Positions 6,603 through 6,632 of a stretch of 6,632 nucleotides of DNA are shown piece after piece. How positions within the stretch are numbered: the stretch's first letter is position 1; the number at the start of each line of letters is the position of its first letter. This stretch comes from Ferrithrix thermotolerans DSM 19514 (lineage in GTDB: Bacteria > Actinomycetota > Acidimicrobiia > Acidimicrobiales > Ilumatobacteraceae). The stretch is from NCBI GenBank assembly GCA_945860575.1, contig CAMAQQ010000072.1:1-6632 (forward strand), in the 5' to 3' direction. The notes beneath the pieces are model-generated. The model did not search any database. It was given only the letters and a program-made list of their open reading frames with translations, and was not told where the DNA came from. A program made the position numbers and the translations under genes.

Positions 6603-6632
6603 CAGGCAAATAATGTCAGCCCGCGTTGATTA

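Noticed and set aside
6599..6632. Perfect TTGACA (6599-6604) as a -35 for a following gene
   Set aside because: No -10-like hexamer lies 16-19 nt downstream before the window ends (CGCGTT at 17 nt).
1..6632. CRISPR array, transposon ends, tRNA or rRNA genes
   Set aside because: No regularly spaced repeats, transposase-like frame, terminal repeats or RNA gene signatures were seen on either strand.

Overview
The window holds five protein-coding genes, four on the minus strand and one on the plus strand, packed tightly with one intergenic control region. G+C is roughly half by eye. Three things point to an actinobacterium-like organism that uses menaquinone: a dihaem succinate dehydrogenase with a single five-helix cytochrome b subunit, a K+-independent proton-pumping pyrophosphatase, and frequent GTG starts with tight gene packing. 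A mid-GC Acidimicrobiia-type plankton genome is my best guess, but this is inference from gene types and no taxonomic marker is present.

Minus strand, in transcription order: sdhC (4025-3231, cytochrome b), sdhA (3201-1279, flavoprotein), sdhB (1282-509, iron-sulfur protein), then the first 158 codons of a DedA-family membrane protein (476-1, cut by the window edge). The gaps are 29 nt, a 4-nt GTGA overlap, and 32 nt. sdhCAB is a clear operon and the DedA gene probably shares its transcript. Together the Sdh subunits form a type B succinate:quinone oxidoreductase (complex II) that links the TCA cycle to the quinone pool.

The 231-bp divergent region (4026-4256) separates sdhC from hppA. It holds a perfect 7-4-7 dyad (4138-4155), a plausible plus-strand promoter for hppA, and a 13-codon frame that ends in a GTGA overlap with the hppA start. 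No convincing minus-strand promoter was found for sdhC.

Plus strand: hppA (4257-6584) encodes a complete membrane-bound H+-pumping pyrophosphatase, with the Lys signature of the K+-independent class. The last 48 bases hold an AT-rich inverted repeat and no gene. Functionally the window pairs two membrane energy enzymes: the Sdh complex feeds electrons into the quinone pool (with menaquinone this step may consume proton-motive force), and the pyrophosphatase builds proton-motive force from PPi.

Nothing here looks like a new defence, mobile or biosynthetic system. The genes are well-known families in good repair, and the points worth a second look are in the control region and gene junctions.
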